NCBI GenBank assembly: GCA_963970005.1
Contig: CAXAMN010003891.1
Span: 1,398,975-1,462,974 of the forward strand
Source: Durusdinium trenchii
Lineage: Eukaryota > Sar > Dinophyceae > Suessiales > Symbiodiniaceae
DNA: 64,000 nt
Direction: 5' to 3'
A program made the translations under genes and the position numbers. How positions within the stretch are numbered: the stretch's first letter is position 1; each line of letters opens with the position of its first letter. Shown in pieces: positions 11,166-21,632 of the stretch. The notes under the pieces are model-generated. The model was not told where the DNA came from. It made no database searches and saw only the letters and a program-made list of their open reading frames with translations.

Positions 11166-12043
11166 GATATGGCTGGAACATCTAAAAACGTCTCTACTGT
11201 ACCAGGACCACCCAAGGGGTTTCTATTCATAGCCCCGAAAAGAGGTTAAGGGGTGTCCATGAACCACCCCTTGTGGGTCCTGGTATATATGAGGTGAAAG
11301 ATGGATGTCCATATTGTTCTTTGATGGCGGTAATTGTTACATGATACATGCATGTATGTGCTTTCCTTGCGGAGTTTTGCGCCATTCGAGCTCTTGGTTA
11401 TTCTTGGTCATTGGTGTTGTAAGACTCACCCGGATATGCAAGTCCATCAACGAAATCAGCGTATCCGTACGAAATCAAGAGAATCCGTACGAAATCAGAG
11501 AATCGATCTCGTCGATCTGAGTCATCCATGGCTTTCATTGGGCCACTGAGTATTTGAGGTACACTTTATACGGTATACCGACGACTCTGCCCACCAATCA
11601 AAAACGGCCGTGGCATCAACGGATTGCTCGTTCGCGCGTTTGTGGCAAGGATTCGTGTTGAAAGCCATGGCCTCGCCGTCCGGCTAAGGAGAGTGGCACC
11701 ACTCTGCTGACGACCGCACTTTGGCGGCCAAAGTGCGGTGACCATTCAGGTTGTACTAGCCACAAGCTGTGTAGATCTCCAGGTTGGGCACCTTGATGAG
11801 AGGCCCTGACATTCAGCAGAAAGAAAATAGGGGGGGTGGGCTTCCACGAGTCTCCGAATCAATCCGCCCCCCCGGAAACAACGGCGTTCCATTGACAAGT
11901 AGGGCCAAGATCGGCACGACCACCAGCTGCATCCAGCTGCGCAAAAAACGTCCCAAAGATGGCCACTTGTCCCACCAAAGAGGTCAACTGGGTTCACTTG
12001 TAGGTCTCCAGGAGGCACCACTGAGACAGCGCCGAAAAGGCAG

Positions 12044-12150
12044 ATGCTTTCAACGTGGATTGAGACAGCGCCAGGAAGAGCTCCCACCGCTGTCGAGGTT
12101 GCTGATCCTCTTGAAAATGGTGTCCTTGTGGGGACAAGCTCACTTTGCTC
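12044..12150 (+). CDS. Possible exon upstream of hairpin, low confidence
   Basis: A frame starting with ATG at 12044 reads ETAPGRAPTAVEVADPLENG then VLVGTSSL. It runs directly into the inverted repeat at 12153-12275, whose translated sequence is not credible. The first part has reasonable composition but no clear splice sites. Confidence 0.25.
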
Positions 12151-12152
12151 TA

Positions 12153-12275
12153 TTGTTACTGGTAGCGATGCCCTTCTTCCTAGTAGCTTCTTGTTACTAG
12201 TATGCCAGGAGCTACTAGTAGCAAGAAGCTACCAGTAACAAAGGGCATCGCTACTAGGAGTAAGAAGCTACTACT
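12153..12275. repeat. Nested inverted repeat rich in GTAGC/TAGTAGC
   Basis: TTACTGGTAGCGATGCCCTT (12156-12175) pairs with AAGGGCATCGCTAC (12241-12254). TAGTAGCTTCTTG pairs with CAAGAAGCTA further in. The arms also contain direct copies of AGTAGCTTCTT. A looser relative with GTAGCTTCTTG and AGTAGTAATGGCC lies at 48215-48310. It is probably a MITE-like or foldback element. Confidence 0.6.
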
Positions 12276-12810
12276 CAAAGAACTCATGTGATGGAGTTGT
12301 TCTTCAGGTCCCAAAAAAGCCTGCCACGATAAAGGACACAGCCGATGCCTTGAAGGACTTCTTGCCAGTTTGGGAGCCCAAAGGTGGACCGGTTTCGAGG
12401 TTTCGAAGCTGGGAAGTGGGGTGTCGGATTGGTGCATCAGACGTGAGAAGAGAAGGATGTAATACACTCAACATATCTCAACATACGCTCCATTCCCATT
12501 GGAACTTGAACATGGACCTTTGGAAGACGATGTTCCTTTTACGAACCAGTGGTTGTCAGGTTTCATGCCAATTTTCCAGGGCCTACATGGCTCAACATCA
12601 ACTAAAGATTTATTCAAGACCGTTTAGCTGCGTAGGAGATGTTTTTGTTTTTCAGAGTCCATGTTTTCACCTGGTGGTGTCACTTCTTTGCATTCCACAC
12701 ATTTGCTTGGGGCATCTTAGAGCTGAAGAAATGGATGCTGGACGCCTTTGATTCTTGTGTTTGCCCCTTTCACTCTGGGCTCCAGCACTGGGGATTTTGG
12801 GGCGTTGCAG

Positions 12811-12893
12811 CCGCGTGTTGACAGCCGGAAACGCGCCCGCACCGATGGGGCGGCGAGGTGTGCTGCTCGGAGTGTCTCGGATGCGTCTCATCG
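12811..12893 (+). CDS. Candidate exon, unknown protein
   Basis: The acceptor GGCGTTGCAG is followed by a frame (one base, then CGC) reading RVLTAGNAPAPMGRRGVLLG then VSRMRLI, with a donor ATCG/GTGTGA at 12894. An earlier donor (GCGAG/GTGTGC, near 12857) is possible. The GC-rich third positions and hydrophobic/basic pattern suggest real coding sequence. Family unknown. Confidence 0.45.
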
Positions 12894-13808
12894 GTGTGAA
12901 GATGGATGGTTCTAAGAGGTCGGTAGTTCCCAGTGGTGGGTGGTACTAAGATCCATTCCATTGTCCATTGTGCAGAGGTATGCTATATCGTGGCTTTTTG
13001 GCCTAAAAGCCATACATGCATAGGTTGGGTGCTATGGGTTAAGATCTATACACTTCATTCTTCACATGTGGCTGACATATCCCAGCCGACCGAGCCCCTT
13101 CTTTCAAGCCAACGCAACTGTGTGACTTGCGCAAACTCTTTTTTTGATGCTTGGCGCCACACATCTCAATCTCGCTGCTTTCGGACCAACTCCTCTGCAG
13201 AGGGTGGTCTGAGGCCGTTCTTGCAGCTGGGTTGCTGCGGTCCATAACGATGGCCTTCTCGTTGGCCAGCATCAGTGCAGCTGAAACTCAGGCAGGAATG
13301 GCGTTTATTCTACCTTGAGTAGTCTCCCAGACGCACCTCAAACCTATAGTTTCAGCGATGCCCCTTGGAGCATGTGACCGACGTTTTGTTGGGCGTCATC
13401 CAACTGGCAAGAACACCCTCGAAGGTCAAGGCTTGCAAGAACTACTGTACGACCAGAGTCGTCCCCCCCCAAGAAGACAACCCAACACTTTGACAAAAAC
13501 TGGTCTTCAAAGTGCAAAGTTGGGTAGTGTTTTTTTCCAGCTGCAGCTCTTTGTGTTGAGATGTTGCCAACCAATTGAACAACACTGTGGTTAGAATCAT
13601 GCATCATAGTATATATAGATCCAGAGTCCAGAGTGTTGGAAACTTAGGTTGAGTTCAGACTGCCAAAAAAACATATGCAAAGTTCCTAAAGCCACTGCAT
13701 AGGCGACCAAATATAAGAGGTGAGTTGCTTTGGCTTTTCAGATCGAGTTTTTCCTTTCATCCCACCAACTTGCACCGCGAGGCCTCCAACTTGCTTTCTT
13801 CTTTGCAG

Positions 13809-13890
13809 AGCGGTGTTGGGCACGTCTTGCTCTTCACCAGCGCACCTGGGCACATGGTGTTGGCCCGGGGCGACTGGACGCTCTATCAAG
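13809..13890 (+). CDS. Candidate exon, unknown protein
   Basis: A pyrimidine-rich acceptor (TTGCTTTCTTCTTTGCAG) leads into SGVGHVLLFTSAPGHMVLAR then GDWTLYQ, and the donor AAG/GTCACA follows at 13891. The alternation of hydrophobic strand and turn residues looks like a folded domain, and splice signals at both ends agree. I cannot name the domain. It is 27 codons plus one base long. Confidence 0.6.
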
Positions 13891-14404
13891 GTCACACGGA
13901 CCCAGACTGGCGAGCAGAACCACTTTCCCCAAGTTTCCACGGAACACCATGCTTGTTCAATGGTTCTTGCGGAATGCCGAAAGAGTTCTTACTTTGCACC
14001 CCTGCCACGAAATGAATTAGGTGAATCCAATGACTCCCAAGCAAATGACCTGCTGTGACCTGCTGTGACCCTTTCGATTTGGCCTTGGGAGTGGTGCTGT
14101 TTTCTTTGGTACAGCAGTCCGCTGAGTCTGAGCTGTATTGGTGACAAGGTCCCGGCTGTATCGGGCTGGTCCCGGCTGGAGAGGACAGCTGGACATCCAG
14201 CCACATTTATTTGGAGTAGAGTCGATGTGAGTCAGAATGTATTCCCAGCTGTAGTTGTTTCTCCAACTTTTCCATGACTGTCCAAATCCCTGAGCCAAGC
14301 AGGGAAGATCTGAGAACAGCATGCCTCAACAGGGGGGCCTCTTCACCTGGCTCCAGCCCTGCTCCGACCTCCAACCTCCGAAGACGCCTCAAGCGCTGCA
14401 TCAG

Positions 14405-14489
14405 GTGACCTTCGTGCAGCTCATCGTCCGCATGATTCCCGGCTTGGCCGTGCTCATGCTCGGCTACGCAGGCGAGAGCTCCGGACCAG
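14405..14489 (+). CDS. Candidate exon encoding a hydrophobic, possibly membrane, segment
   Basis: After the acceptor GCATCAG the frame reads VTFVQLIVRMIPGLAVLMLG then YAGESSGP, ending at the donor CCAG/GTAGGG (14490). The run from Val1 to Tyr21 is nearly all hydrophobic with one Arg and could be a transmembrane helix. The frame is also open upstream to an ATG at 14321 (MPQQGGLFTW...), so the exon may begin there. Its phase does not join directly to the exon ending at 13890, so a further exon must lie between them, or they are separate genes. Confidence 0.6.
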
Positions 14490-16291
14490 GTAGGGAGTTT
14501 TTTTTTTGGGGGGGGCAGGTGAACTTAGACAAAAAGGGTTACTCATGAGCATGCTGTCCATAGCGGATGTCCTTGGTGGTCCTTGAGCCTTACTTGTTAG
14601 GATGCGCCCACCGTGTCAGTGTCCAGCCAGCTTTCAAGAAGCGACTTCTGTGGCACAACTGGGTGAGTTTACATCGCTGCCTACCGAGCTCCTTCGGGCC
14701 ACCTCTCGTGTTCAATGGGTCATTGAGAGGTTTCAGATTTTGATCCATTCAGAAAATTCCCAAGTTTTTTCAATCGAAATTGCCCAACGATAGCCTCCAC
14801 AACTGGGATTCTGGCACGTTACTTGCTCGAGGTGTTGCAACTGCACTCCCCTGTGGAGGTCTCCAAAGTTTGGCTGCGCCAGCAGACAAATCGCTTCTTC
14901 AACTGCTCAACTAAAAACGCTCAAAAGAGGTCCTTTTGCTTCGGAGATGGTGGACTCGTCCCACCTTTTGAGTCCCCACTTTTGTGAACTTTGAGAATCC
15001 TTCTTCACTGAAGAACCTCGCAGAAGAATCTGAGTATATAGGCTACAGTGCTATAGGACTAGAATAACCCAACTCAGACCATCCATGGGACTGGAAGAGT
15101 TGTCATGGGGTCAATGTATATTCCATTCCATGACATGGATGGTTTGGGCTTTGGGGTGTGGTTTGAACACAGACTGTTCGGGTTTTCAGATCTCCACCTC
15201 GCTTTTGCAGGCTACAGGATCTATAGCACTGGCCACCTGGATGAAGGATGACGACACAGGGCCTGGTCTCCTTCCGGTGACTGCTGAATGGTGTTTTCCC
15301 CAAGCTTCATGGAGCAAAAAGACCCTCCAAAGCTCAGGGATCGATGGCGCTGTGTGTAGCTGAGGCTCTCAGAGACCCTTAAAACAGCATGATGCTTCCT
15401 CTTCACGATTCTCACGATTCCCAACATGGGAAGTCTAGTCGTTAAGCAGGGGAGGCGAGAAGGGTCACAAGGCTCCTCCAATGTGTACCAGATGTGTTTT
15501 GCAAAGATCCTCTGTTCCTTTTGTCACGTTTGCTTGGCGCAACTTGTACCCCCCCAAAAACCTTCGTTGAATTTGGCAGGCGTATTGAACATCAATCGTG
15601 TGCCTGGCAAAGCTACTACACCGAGAATATTGACCATTTCATCTCCGGGATGGTGCAAATGAAATATAGTGTTCTATATGGGATGCAAGTCTTCTCTGTC
15701 AATCCATATGAAAAGACTCCCTGGGATCGTTTATTCAGTTTATGTGTCAGGCGGAAGGAATCCAGTGACTCCCAGGCCATTGCGGAAGAATCCAAAGAAC
15801 TCCCACAGAACCGCTCTTTCCAAGGTAGCTTCAACAAAAGCACAGTGCTTGGCTTGGTGGTGGCTCTAGGCCATGGCGGAGGGTCGTCCAGATGTGGCGT
15901 TTTTGTAGGGAACTTATAGATCTGCTTTGACCACGCAAGCAAGGCCGCACATGGTTCCCATAGCCAAAGCCTTTCAATATCCCCAGACACACCATGGGAC
16001 TGCCATATGTGCCGATCAATTGACGCCCCTGGCACCACCCCTGGCCATTTCTTGGCAGTCCCAGACGTGTCGTCCCTTGAGCATCGCGACGTTGACAACA
16101 AGAGGAAAGTCACGGCCACGCAGCCTCCAAAGGCCACGCAGTGGTGAATCTGGCATCTTTGCAAGTGGTCCAACACCATCCCCCACTGACAACTCCAAAA
16201 CATATATTCAATAATACTGGACCGCCCCCTGTTGAAAGCACTCATAAACAAACCAATTTGCTTCTTTGGGTGCCTTTTTGGGACCTGTGAG
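14490..16291. other. Noncoding stretch
   Basis: No supportable exon is seen. A family D-like element lies at 15982-16072. The 285-codon minus-strand open frame that starts at 16473 is discussed among the rejected items. Confidence 0.4.
15982..16072. mobile_element. Family D-like element (subfamily with ACGCCCCTGGCACCACCCC core)
   Basis: It starts CCCAGACACACCATGGGACT and ends TTGGCAGTCCCAGACGTGTC. The core GGCACCACCCCTGGCCAT recurs in the copy at 19291-19392. The right arm matches only part of the left arm's complement. Confidence 0.5.
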
Positions 16292-16440
16292 GCCTCACCT
16301 ACGGCCTCATCCGCCTCGGTCAGCGCTTCGGCCCCGGCGCCGTCCGCGCGCCCCTCGCGCGCGACGCCGCGGGGCAGCCGGTGCGGAGCGGAGAGCTGGT
16401 TTTGATGCAAAGCGGCGAGGCGTGGCGTCTGGTGCGGTCG
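16292..16440 (+). CDS. Strong candidate exon, unknown protein
   Basis: After the acceptor CCTGTGAG (two bases, then CTC) the 49-codon frame reads LTYGLIRLGQRFGPGAVRAP, continues LARDAAGQPVRSGELVLMQS and ends GEAWRLVRS at the donor TCG/GTGTCT (16441). Nearly every third position is C or G, unlike the flanks. The alternating hydrophobic and turn pattern of the second half suggests beta structure. I do not recognise the family. Confidence 0.65.
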
Positions 16441-16696
16441 GTGTCTTCTTTTTGGTGGCTTTCCCGTTCGCACCTCTTTAAAGGGGGGGGTTTTGGGGAT
16501 GTTTTTTTTGTTGCGTTGGGCAGGTTTTGTCTAAGTGGCTGGATCATCTTGTTTAGAGCCTGTTTTTGGGTGGGAAGGATGACACCTCTTGCCCCCCTCT
16601 CAGGAAGTCCGGTGGTCAAAACCTAAGGGAGTCAGATGCATGCTCACCTGGGTCGGTGAAAAGGATGTGATGAGACCCGCTGGGATGTGATGAGTT

Positions 16697-16776
16697 GGGA
16701 TGGACCTGCTGGGATGAGTGGGCCTGCTGGGATGAGTGGACCTGCTGGGATGGGTGGACCTGCTGGGATGGGGTGG
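16697..16776 (+). repeat. 18-base tandem repeat, collagen-like in one frame
   Basis: Four to five copies of GGGATGAGTGGACCTGCT, with small changes, give GMSGPA repeats in one plus frame. The AG/GT context at either end is poor, so I treat it as a minisatellite rather than an exon. Confidence 0.75.
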
Positions 16777-17328
16777 GGTCATGTTTTTCTTATAGAAATC
16801 GCCTGCACATCCATAGGTCACAGTTCCAGTCACTTCGAGTGTCCTACTTCGGGTCACGAAGTGTCTGAAACTGCTCAGCAATCCCGGCCAGGGTTCCTTT
16901 CTCATGTTGAACCACTTGTAGTGAAGGGATACCCTATGAACAACACATGGCACTGATTCTTTTTGACTTGTTGTTGGTGAAACGTGTTGACTGCGTGATT
17001 TGTAGCCTTGACATGCCAAGAACATGCGCCATGTCAAAGGTTTACAGCCTTGGCCTCATCAGAGCTCGAAGCACACCTTGCCGGGATGGTGTTGGCAGGA
17101 AACAGAGAATGCCTTATGAATCCTTCTGATGTTGATGTGCCTACTTTCTGCAACATGTTTGCCAATCTTCTGTACCTCAGATCCTGATCACACTCCATTT
17201 CTTGGATGTTACGATCTTGCCCTCAGAGTCCGAGCCCTCAAATACATAGGGTTTTGAGGGTCCGGACCCTTGCCATGGAGAGCCCAAGGATTCTTAGGGT
17301 GCCCAACCGGCTCCCCGCGCCACTGCAG

Positions 17329-17377
17329 GTCGTTCTCAGACCTGACCCTCGACAAGCAGCTGGGAGCGCCGAGCCAG
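17329..17377 (+). CDS. Short candidate exon, unknown protein
   Basis: CCACTGCAG/G opens a frame (one base, then TCG) reading SFSDLTLDKQLGAPSQ, closed by a strong donor CAG/GTGAGC at 17378. Both splice sites are close to consensus. The exon is 49 bases, short even for this window. Confidence 0.55.
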
Positions 17378-17725
17378 GTGAGCCGGATCGGCGCCGAGTG
17401 TGAAGGGGCTGCTCGTGGGTTCGATGGGTTCGCAGAGGGCAGAAGGCGGGTGCAAAACATGTACAGGAAACCTCAATACTGCGTATTTGGAGCATCTACA
17501 ATCCACAGGTCCCATGTTTGCACTTAAACTCATGCAATGGATGTAATCAAAGATTGGATTCTGTGCATAGGGTCCCCCACATGGATAAGAATAGCATCAC
17601 TTGGAGTGAACCCTGGAGTGTTTCACTCCTCCCTTCACCCATGGTTTTATGGAAGGCCCATGGATCAACTAGCTCTTGAGCGTTGGATGGCTCAGCCGAG
17701 CTGCCCGCTTTTCATGGATCAGCAG

Positions 17726-17871
17726 GACTGTTTCATGGATCAGCAGGGCTGTTGCTGCTCGGACATCGCGCCAGCGCGCTTGCGGCAGGCTGGCAGGAAG
17801 CTTTGGCGCAAAGCATCCAGGTAGCTCTGGTGCAGGGACAGGAGCAGGCCTTGCTGATCTCATCGGGCTGA
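17726..17871 (+). CDS. Possible exon, Ala/Gln-rich
   Basis: One frame reads LLLLGHRASALAAGWQEALA then QSIQVALVQGQEQALL before a TGA at about 17869. It is helix-like and Ala/Gln-rich. A direct repeat (CATGGATCAGCAGG twice) sits at its left. The splice sites are not clear. Confidence 0.35.
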
Positions 17872-18241
17872 TCAGTGATCTCATCGCTGTGTGAACATGC
17901 AGTCATCCGATGAAGTTGGGGATGATCGAGTTGGGTTCCGCCAGATGGAAAGGACACGTTACTGGGCGGTCTGTTTGAAGGCGTTCTAAGGAGCCAGTGA
18001 GCGACCACCACTTAGTGAGGAGTTTTCTTCGCCCACCATGTGCAAGCCACAAAAAACACAGCGAACGTAATAGCTACGAATTAAGACATATTAATATAAC
18101 TTGGGGAATCCGTGGCTCGTGTGCCTTTCCAAAGAAACCATCGAACCACTGGTATATCCATCGACCGCCCTCCATCCGACGTGACCTCCATCGACCGACG
18201 TGGACGTTGTGCCGGCTGCGCGGGACTGCGCGGTGGGACAG

Positions 18242-18307
18242 GTGGTGTTGGACTTCTCGCGGAAAGGCTGCGCCTACTGCGCCAAGCAGTTGCCCGTGCT
18301 CGAGGCG
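18242..18307 (+). CDS. Thioredoxin-like protein, CXXC exon
   Basis: The exon is exactly 22 codons, VVLDFSRKGCAYCAKQLP then VLEA, between GGGACAG and the donor GCG/GTGAGT (18308). It matches the core of the thioredoxin fold: strand beta (VVLDF), the redox motif CxxC (here C-A-Y-C) at the start of the helix, then the conserved Pro of the helix (P in QLPVLE). Thioredoxin-family proteins use the two cysteines for disulfide exchange. The exons at 18841 and 20236 fit later parts of the fold. CAYC differs from the CGPC of classical thioredoxins and suggests a thioredoxin- or PDI-like member. No signal peptide exon is seen. Confidence 0.7.
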
Positions 18308-18587
18308 GTGAGTGGGACTCGTTGAATGGTTCGTGGACGAGTTGTCGCGCACTGGCGGGCGTTCAATGTATACTTCGGTTTGGACCGTTGACGGCGTTGC
18401 CAAGCGTTGCCATGGCGTAATCACACTCAAGGACACAGTTTCCTTGCCCACTGCAACGCTTGGTGAGCACAGACATGCTGGAAGTCACTGGTGAAGTGGA
18501 AGAAGACCATGCAAGCGGCAACCAAGAACCAGTGGTTGGGAAGGCCATGGCAGTTGCGGATGCTAACCATGCAATCCACCCTTGGGT

Positions 18588-18629
18588 GCTACATGGAGAC
18601 TTAGACACGCTACATGGAGACTTAGACAC
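18588..18629 (+). repeat. 21-base direct repeat, two copies
   Basis: GCTACATGGAGACTTAGACA(C) occurs twice head to tail at 18588 and 18609. It lies in the intron between two exons of the thioredoxin-like gene. Confidence 0.9.
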
Positions 18630-18840
18630 GCTATAAACTTGCAAAACTCCTGATGGGTTTTCGAACACATACCCAAACGCTCCATGGTGGTGCCTAAACG
18701 GCCCATATCTATTGCATCCATTCCTACAACTCATTTTGCTTGTTTCGGGACAAAAGCATGACGTTTCTGGATTTCGTTGGTCCTCTCAGTCTGGTGCCAC
18801 TCAGCTTCCAAAGGATCCTCCAAGCGCCGGATCCTGTCAG

Positions 18841-18945
18841 GAGCTCATCCGGGCGCGCGCGGCGGGTGCCTCGGCCGTGGCCGGCTCCGCCTTCGTGGGT
18901 GGCAACCTGGCACTGGCGCCGCTGAGGGTCTTCCTGCTGGATGCG
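18841..18945 (+). CDS. Probable second exon of the thioredoxin-like gene
   Basis: After ATCCTGTCAG the phase-0 frame reads ELIRARAAGASAVAGSAFVG then GNLALAPLRVFLLDAEE. It begins in the phase left by the exon ending at 18307. LRVFLLDAEE fits the third strand of a thioredoxin fold (usually '..v..vDvd..'), while the Ala/Gly-rich stretch replaces the usual helix. That assignment is inference. The donor is unclear: no good GT exists, and GAG/GAGGGG would be a GA donor. Confidence 0.5.
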
Positions 18946-19290
18946 GAGGAGGGGGCTGGGTTTGGGACTTCGAAGTGGGGAGTTGCATGATGTTGGAAGT
19001 TGGAAGTGCTAAGAGCACCATGGACATTTTGGTTAAATTGAGTCAGTTTGTTGACTCGGTCGACTCTTGTTGTGATTCACTTTGAGATTGTCACTTGGTT
19101 TTGTGTGTGCATTTCGGGTGGTCATTTGGGCTTGCTGGACTTTTGAGGATCCGAGAGCAATTGGAAGGATCTTGCAAGGAGTCACTCACGAAGTAAAACT
19201 GCCCTGCGTTTGGCTTCATGTCGTTCCAATTCCAGGCATTGGCACAGCAACTGGGTCACCACAGCAACTGGGTCACCACTGAAAACCTAC

Positions 19291-19392
19291 TTACCCATAT
19301 GGGACTTGAATATATGCCGATCAAGCCAGACCCCGTTGGCACCACCCCTGGCCATGTCTCAGCAGTCCGTCCTGGCAGTCCCAGACGTGTCG
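19291..19392. mobile_element. Family D-like element
   Basis: CCCATATGGGACTTGAATATATGCCGATCAAG leads to GGCACCACCCCTGGCCATG and TGGCAGTCCCAGACGTGTC. This is the same arrangement as the copy at 15982-16072. It lies in the large intron of the thioredoxin-like gene. Confidence 0.5.
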
Positions 19393-20235
19393 CGTTTGGG
19401 CCGCTCCAGGTGGGCGAACTGGACCTCCCACGTGTCTTGAGCGACCTCGTCCCGCCTCGATCTCTCCTCGCGCGATCCGGTCGCTGGATCGGTCGACGAG
19501 GAGTTTCCTCAACTCGCGCAAGGCTTTCAGGTGCACTGGGGGGGCGACCAGTGACGAGCATCAGCGACCAAAAAACAAAAAACGCGGGTTGGATGGGTCC
19601 GATGGTACTGTTGGCATTGACCAAGTGAGTGAGCGAGCACTGTAGCTTTGCTTGGAAAGGTTTCATGGAGTTTCATGGTGATTTGACTCATGGACTATAG
19701 AGGTTTTGCATGGCTTTGCTGCTCATTTGTAACAAACAATTCTAATTGAAGTTTCAGTTTATCATGTATAGCAAGCACACAGGGCCACAGGGTACTTCCT
19801 TTCTGTGTGTTGGGTATTCTTGGGTATCCTGGGCCAGTGCATGGCTTTATTCATCAACAGTGGGACTTCAGGGTTCGGAGTCACTTTGAGGGTTCGGTTG
19901 TTCAGAGTCCTTGTGGCATGAGCCCAGCAGGTCCAATTGAAGAGAAGTTGTAAGATCTCATCCAGACATCTACCGAAGATGCTTTATTGGACATGCTTTT
20001 TGGAGTGTCACATCCTCCAAAAGGCACCTATTTCTTAAGGCCTTTCGGGGCCTTCGGTCCGCTGAGGACGGGGCCCCGGGCCCACTTCATGTCCTTCGTT
20101 TCGGCACGACCGGAGCCCAAACGGGGTCTCATCCAACGCTACCCCCGTCACATCCAGATGAACAGGCGACGATGTGACGCAGCTCCTTCCTCCTCCCCGC
20201 GCCTCCTCACGGCGTGAGCCGCACGGCGTTCGCAG

Positions 20236-20277
20236 GTCCAGGCCTTTCCCACGCTGTGGATCTTCGGGCATCCGCAG
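20236..20277 (+). CDS. Probable thioredoxin-like exon with cis-Pro strand
   Basis: The acceptor GTTCGCAG precedes a phase-0 frame VQAFPTLWIFGHPQ. In thioredoxins the strand after the second helix reads roughly 'y.V...PTl..f', where the Pro is the conserved cis-proline facing the CxxC. VQAFPTLWIF is an excellent match. A weak donor CAG/GTGGAC follows at 20278; the frame otherwise stays open to a TGA at 20371 (VDPIVTQGFMERPKLEE...). About 10 residues expected between the 18841 exon and this one are missing, so an exon may be unrecognised between them. Confidence 0.6.
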
Positions 20278-20695
20278 GTGGACCCCATTGTCACGCAGGG
20301 CTTTATGGAACGACCCAAGCTGGAGGAGAGAGCAACGAGAAAAACCATCGAACCAAACGGATCCGTCGCTTGAGGCGGTTCTTGCGGACGATTGATGCGA
20401 GAAGTGACGTTTTTCATGACGTGCTTCCAAAAACAAGCAGCCTTTGGACACCCTTTCATATCAAGCCGGTTCGGATGCTCCGTGAATTGCATCGCCCACT
20501 TCAGCCAGTAGCCAGTCAGACTCGCAAGCGAGTCATACACGCAGCCGGATTCCATGCACATGTCCTGCCTCTCCTGTCCCAACCCAACCCACTCAGACAA
20601 CATCAGATAACATCAGAATCAAAACACTATAGAAAATTCTAGGGTCGGTGTTCTAACCGTTTTTTTGTTATAGTAGCTCAGGTAAACCTCGGCCG

Positions 20696-21259
20696 TCAGG
20701 AACTTGCGACTGGAACTTGAAGCTCCTGAACCTCCCAACATGGCCCAAACGCCTGTGGCCCCTCACCGCCTCGCGCTGAGGAGGTGTTGCAAATCGAGGC
20801 CATGAAGCGGCCCCCGAGACCACAGAAGAAGAAAGGGCTCCTGGGAAAGATCTTCCGCTGACCGGGGGACATCCAGTGGGAGAAGTGGGATGGCCTTTTC
20901 TGGCGTTCTTCATTTTGCGCAGAGCCCCACATGATCGGGTTGATTGGCTGCACCAGCGCCAGAAGAGGCTTCACCTCCGGTGATGCAGCGCCAAAGTGGC
21001 TCACTCCAAAGTGTCTCACTCGCGCAAAGTCTTCATAAACAGTGTTTATGGCTGTTCCAACAGCCGGAGGAGACTCCGCGAGTCCGCCCAGTGTTTTCGC
21101 TTTGCAGTACGTGGCAGTGTTGATGGATGTGAGTTTCGTGGCTTCGTGCGGCGCCGGAGTGTCTTCTCCGCAGCGGATACATGGTTCCACCGTGCGTTCC
21201 ACCGTGCCGGTGTGGATGTGAGTAATGAGTTCGGGATGAATTGGACAAAGTGTCTCCAA
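20696..21259 (-). CDS. 187-codon minus-strand open frame, uncertain
   Basis: This is one of the longest non-repetitive open frames in the window. It includes GTAINTVYEDFARVRHFGVS then HFGAASPEVKPLLALVQP, which is plausible protein. Against it, everything else recognisable is on the plus strand. A plus-strand exon candidate (TTTGCAG then YVAVLMDVSFVASCGAG, 21109-21217, donor GAT/GTGAGT) overlaps it. The two readings exclude each other unless genes overlap. Confidence 0.3.
   Translation of the reverse strand: METLCPIHPELITHIHTGTVERTVEPCIRCGEDTPAPHEATKLTSINTATYCKAKTLGGLAESPPAVGTAINTVYEDFARVRHFGVSHFGAASPEVKPLLALVQPINPIMWGSAQNEERQKRPSHFSHWMSPGQRKIFPRSPFFFCGLGGRFMASICNTSSARGGEGPQAFGPCWEVQELQVPVASS
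21109..21217 (+). CDS. Candidate exon, unknown protein
   Basis: A pyrimidine-rich acceptor (CGCTTTGCAG) is followed by YVAVLMDVSFVASCGAGVSS and then a Ser/Thr/Val-rich stretch to the strong donor GGAT/GTGAGT. It competes with the long minus-strand frame over the same bases. The splice signals favour this reading. Confidence 0.4.
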
Positions 21260-21513
21260 TCACATTCTCAGAGGGTATGTGGATCCCTAAAAATCATAGG
21301 GATCTGAGCTGGCCCTCGCAGTGCCCCCAAATACCAATTTACTTAACTGGTTTCCATGTTAATGTGAAATCAATACCATTCCCACATCGATTGGAATGTC
21401 TATGACTATGATGCGCCGGACAGAGGAGCCTCCATGTGTGCATGGTGCCATTCTGCCTCAGTTGTTGTAGCAGAGTGGCAGAGCACCTCTTTTGCCGAAG
21501 CATTTGCCAATAG

Positions 21514-21632
21514 TTGGAAGAAGCTCACATCTACCCTGGGGCTAGCAAGCACACAATCGACTTGCGGGCGATGCAGGTGCAGGTGTGCAAAACAGTGGTT
21601 TCGATGGTTGACATGCTTCGGAGGCGGTTCGG
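21514..21632 (+). CDS. Candidate exon, unknown protein
   Basis: The frame EEAHIYPGASKHTIDLRAMQ continues VQVCKTVVSMVDMLRRRFG to a donor TTCGG/GTGTGT at about 21633. It is amphipathic helix-like in its second half. The acceptor CCAATAG fits phase 0 at 21514, but a later GATGCAG is possible. Family not recognised. Confidence 0.45.

Noticed and set aside
15616..16473. 285-codon minus-strand open frame, the longest in the window
   Set aside because: Its first third is antisense to the much better plus-strand exon at 16292-16440, and its middle crosses a family D-like element. The composition changes abruptly along it, so it is a chance merger of shadow and repeat.
19440..19560. Possible alpha-carbonic anhydrase exon (GFQVHWGG, later DEHQ in another frame)
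   Set aside because: The resemblance to the HFHWG...EH motif needs a one-base shift inside a run of G, and the surrounding residues do not fit the family. All three frames are open by GC bias.
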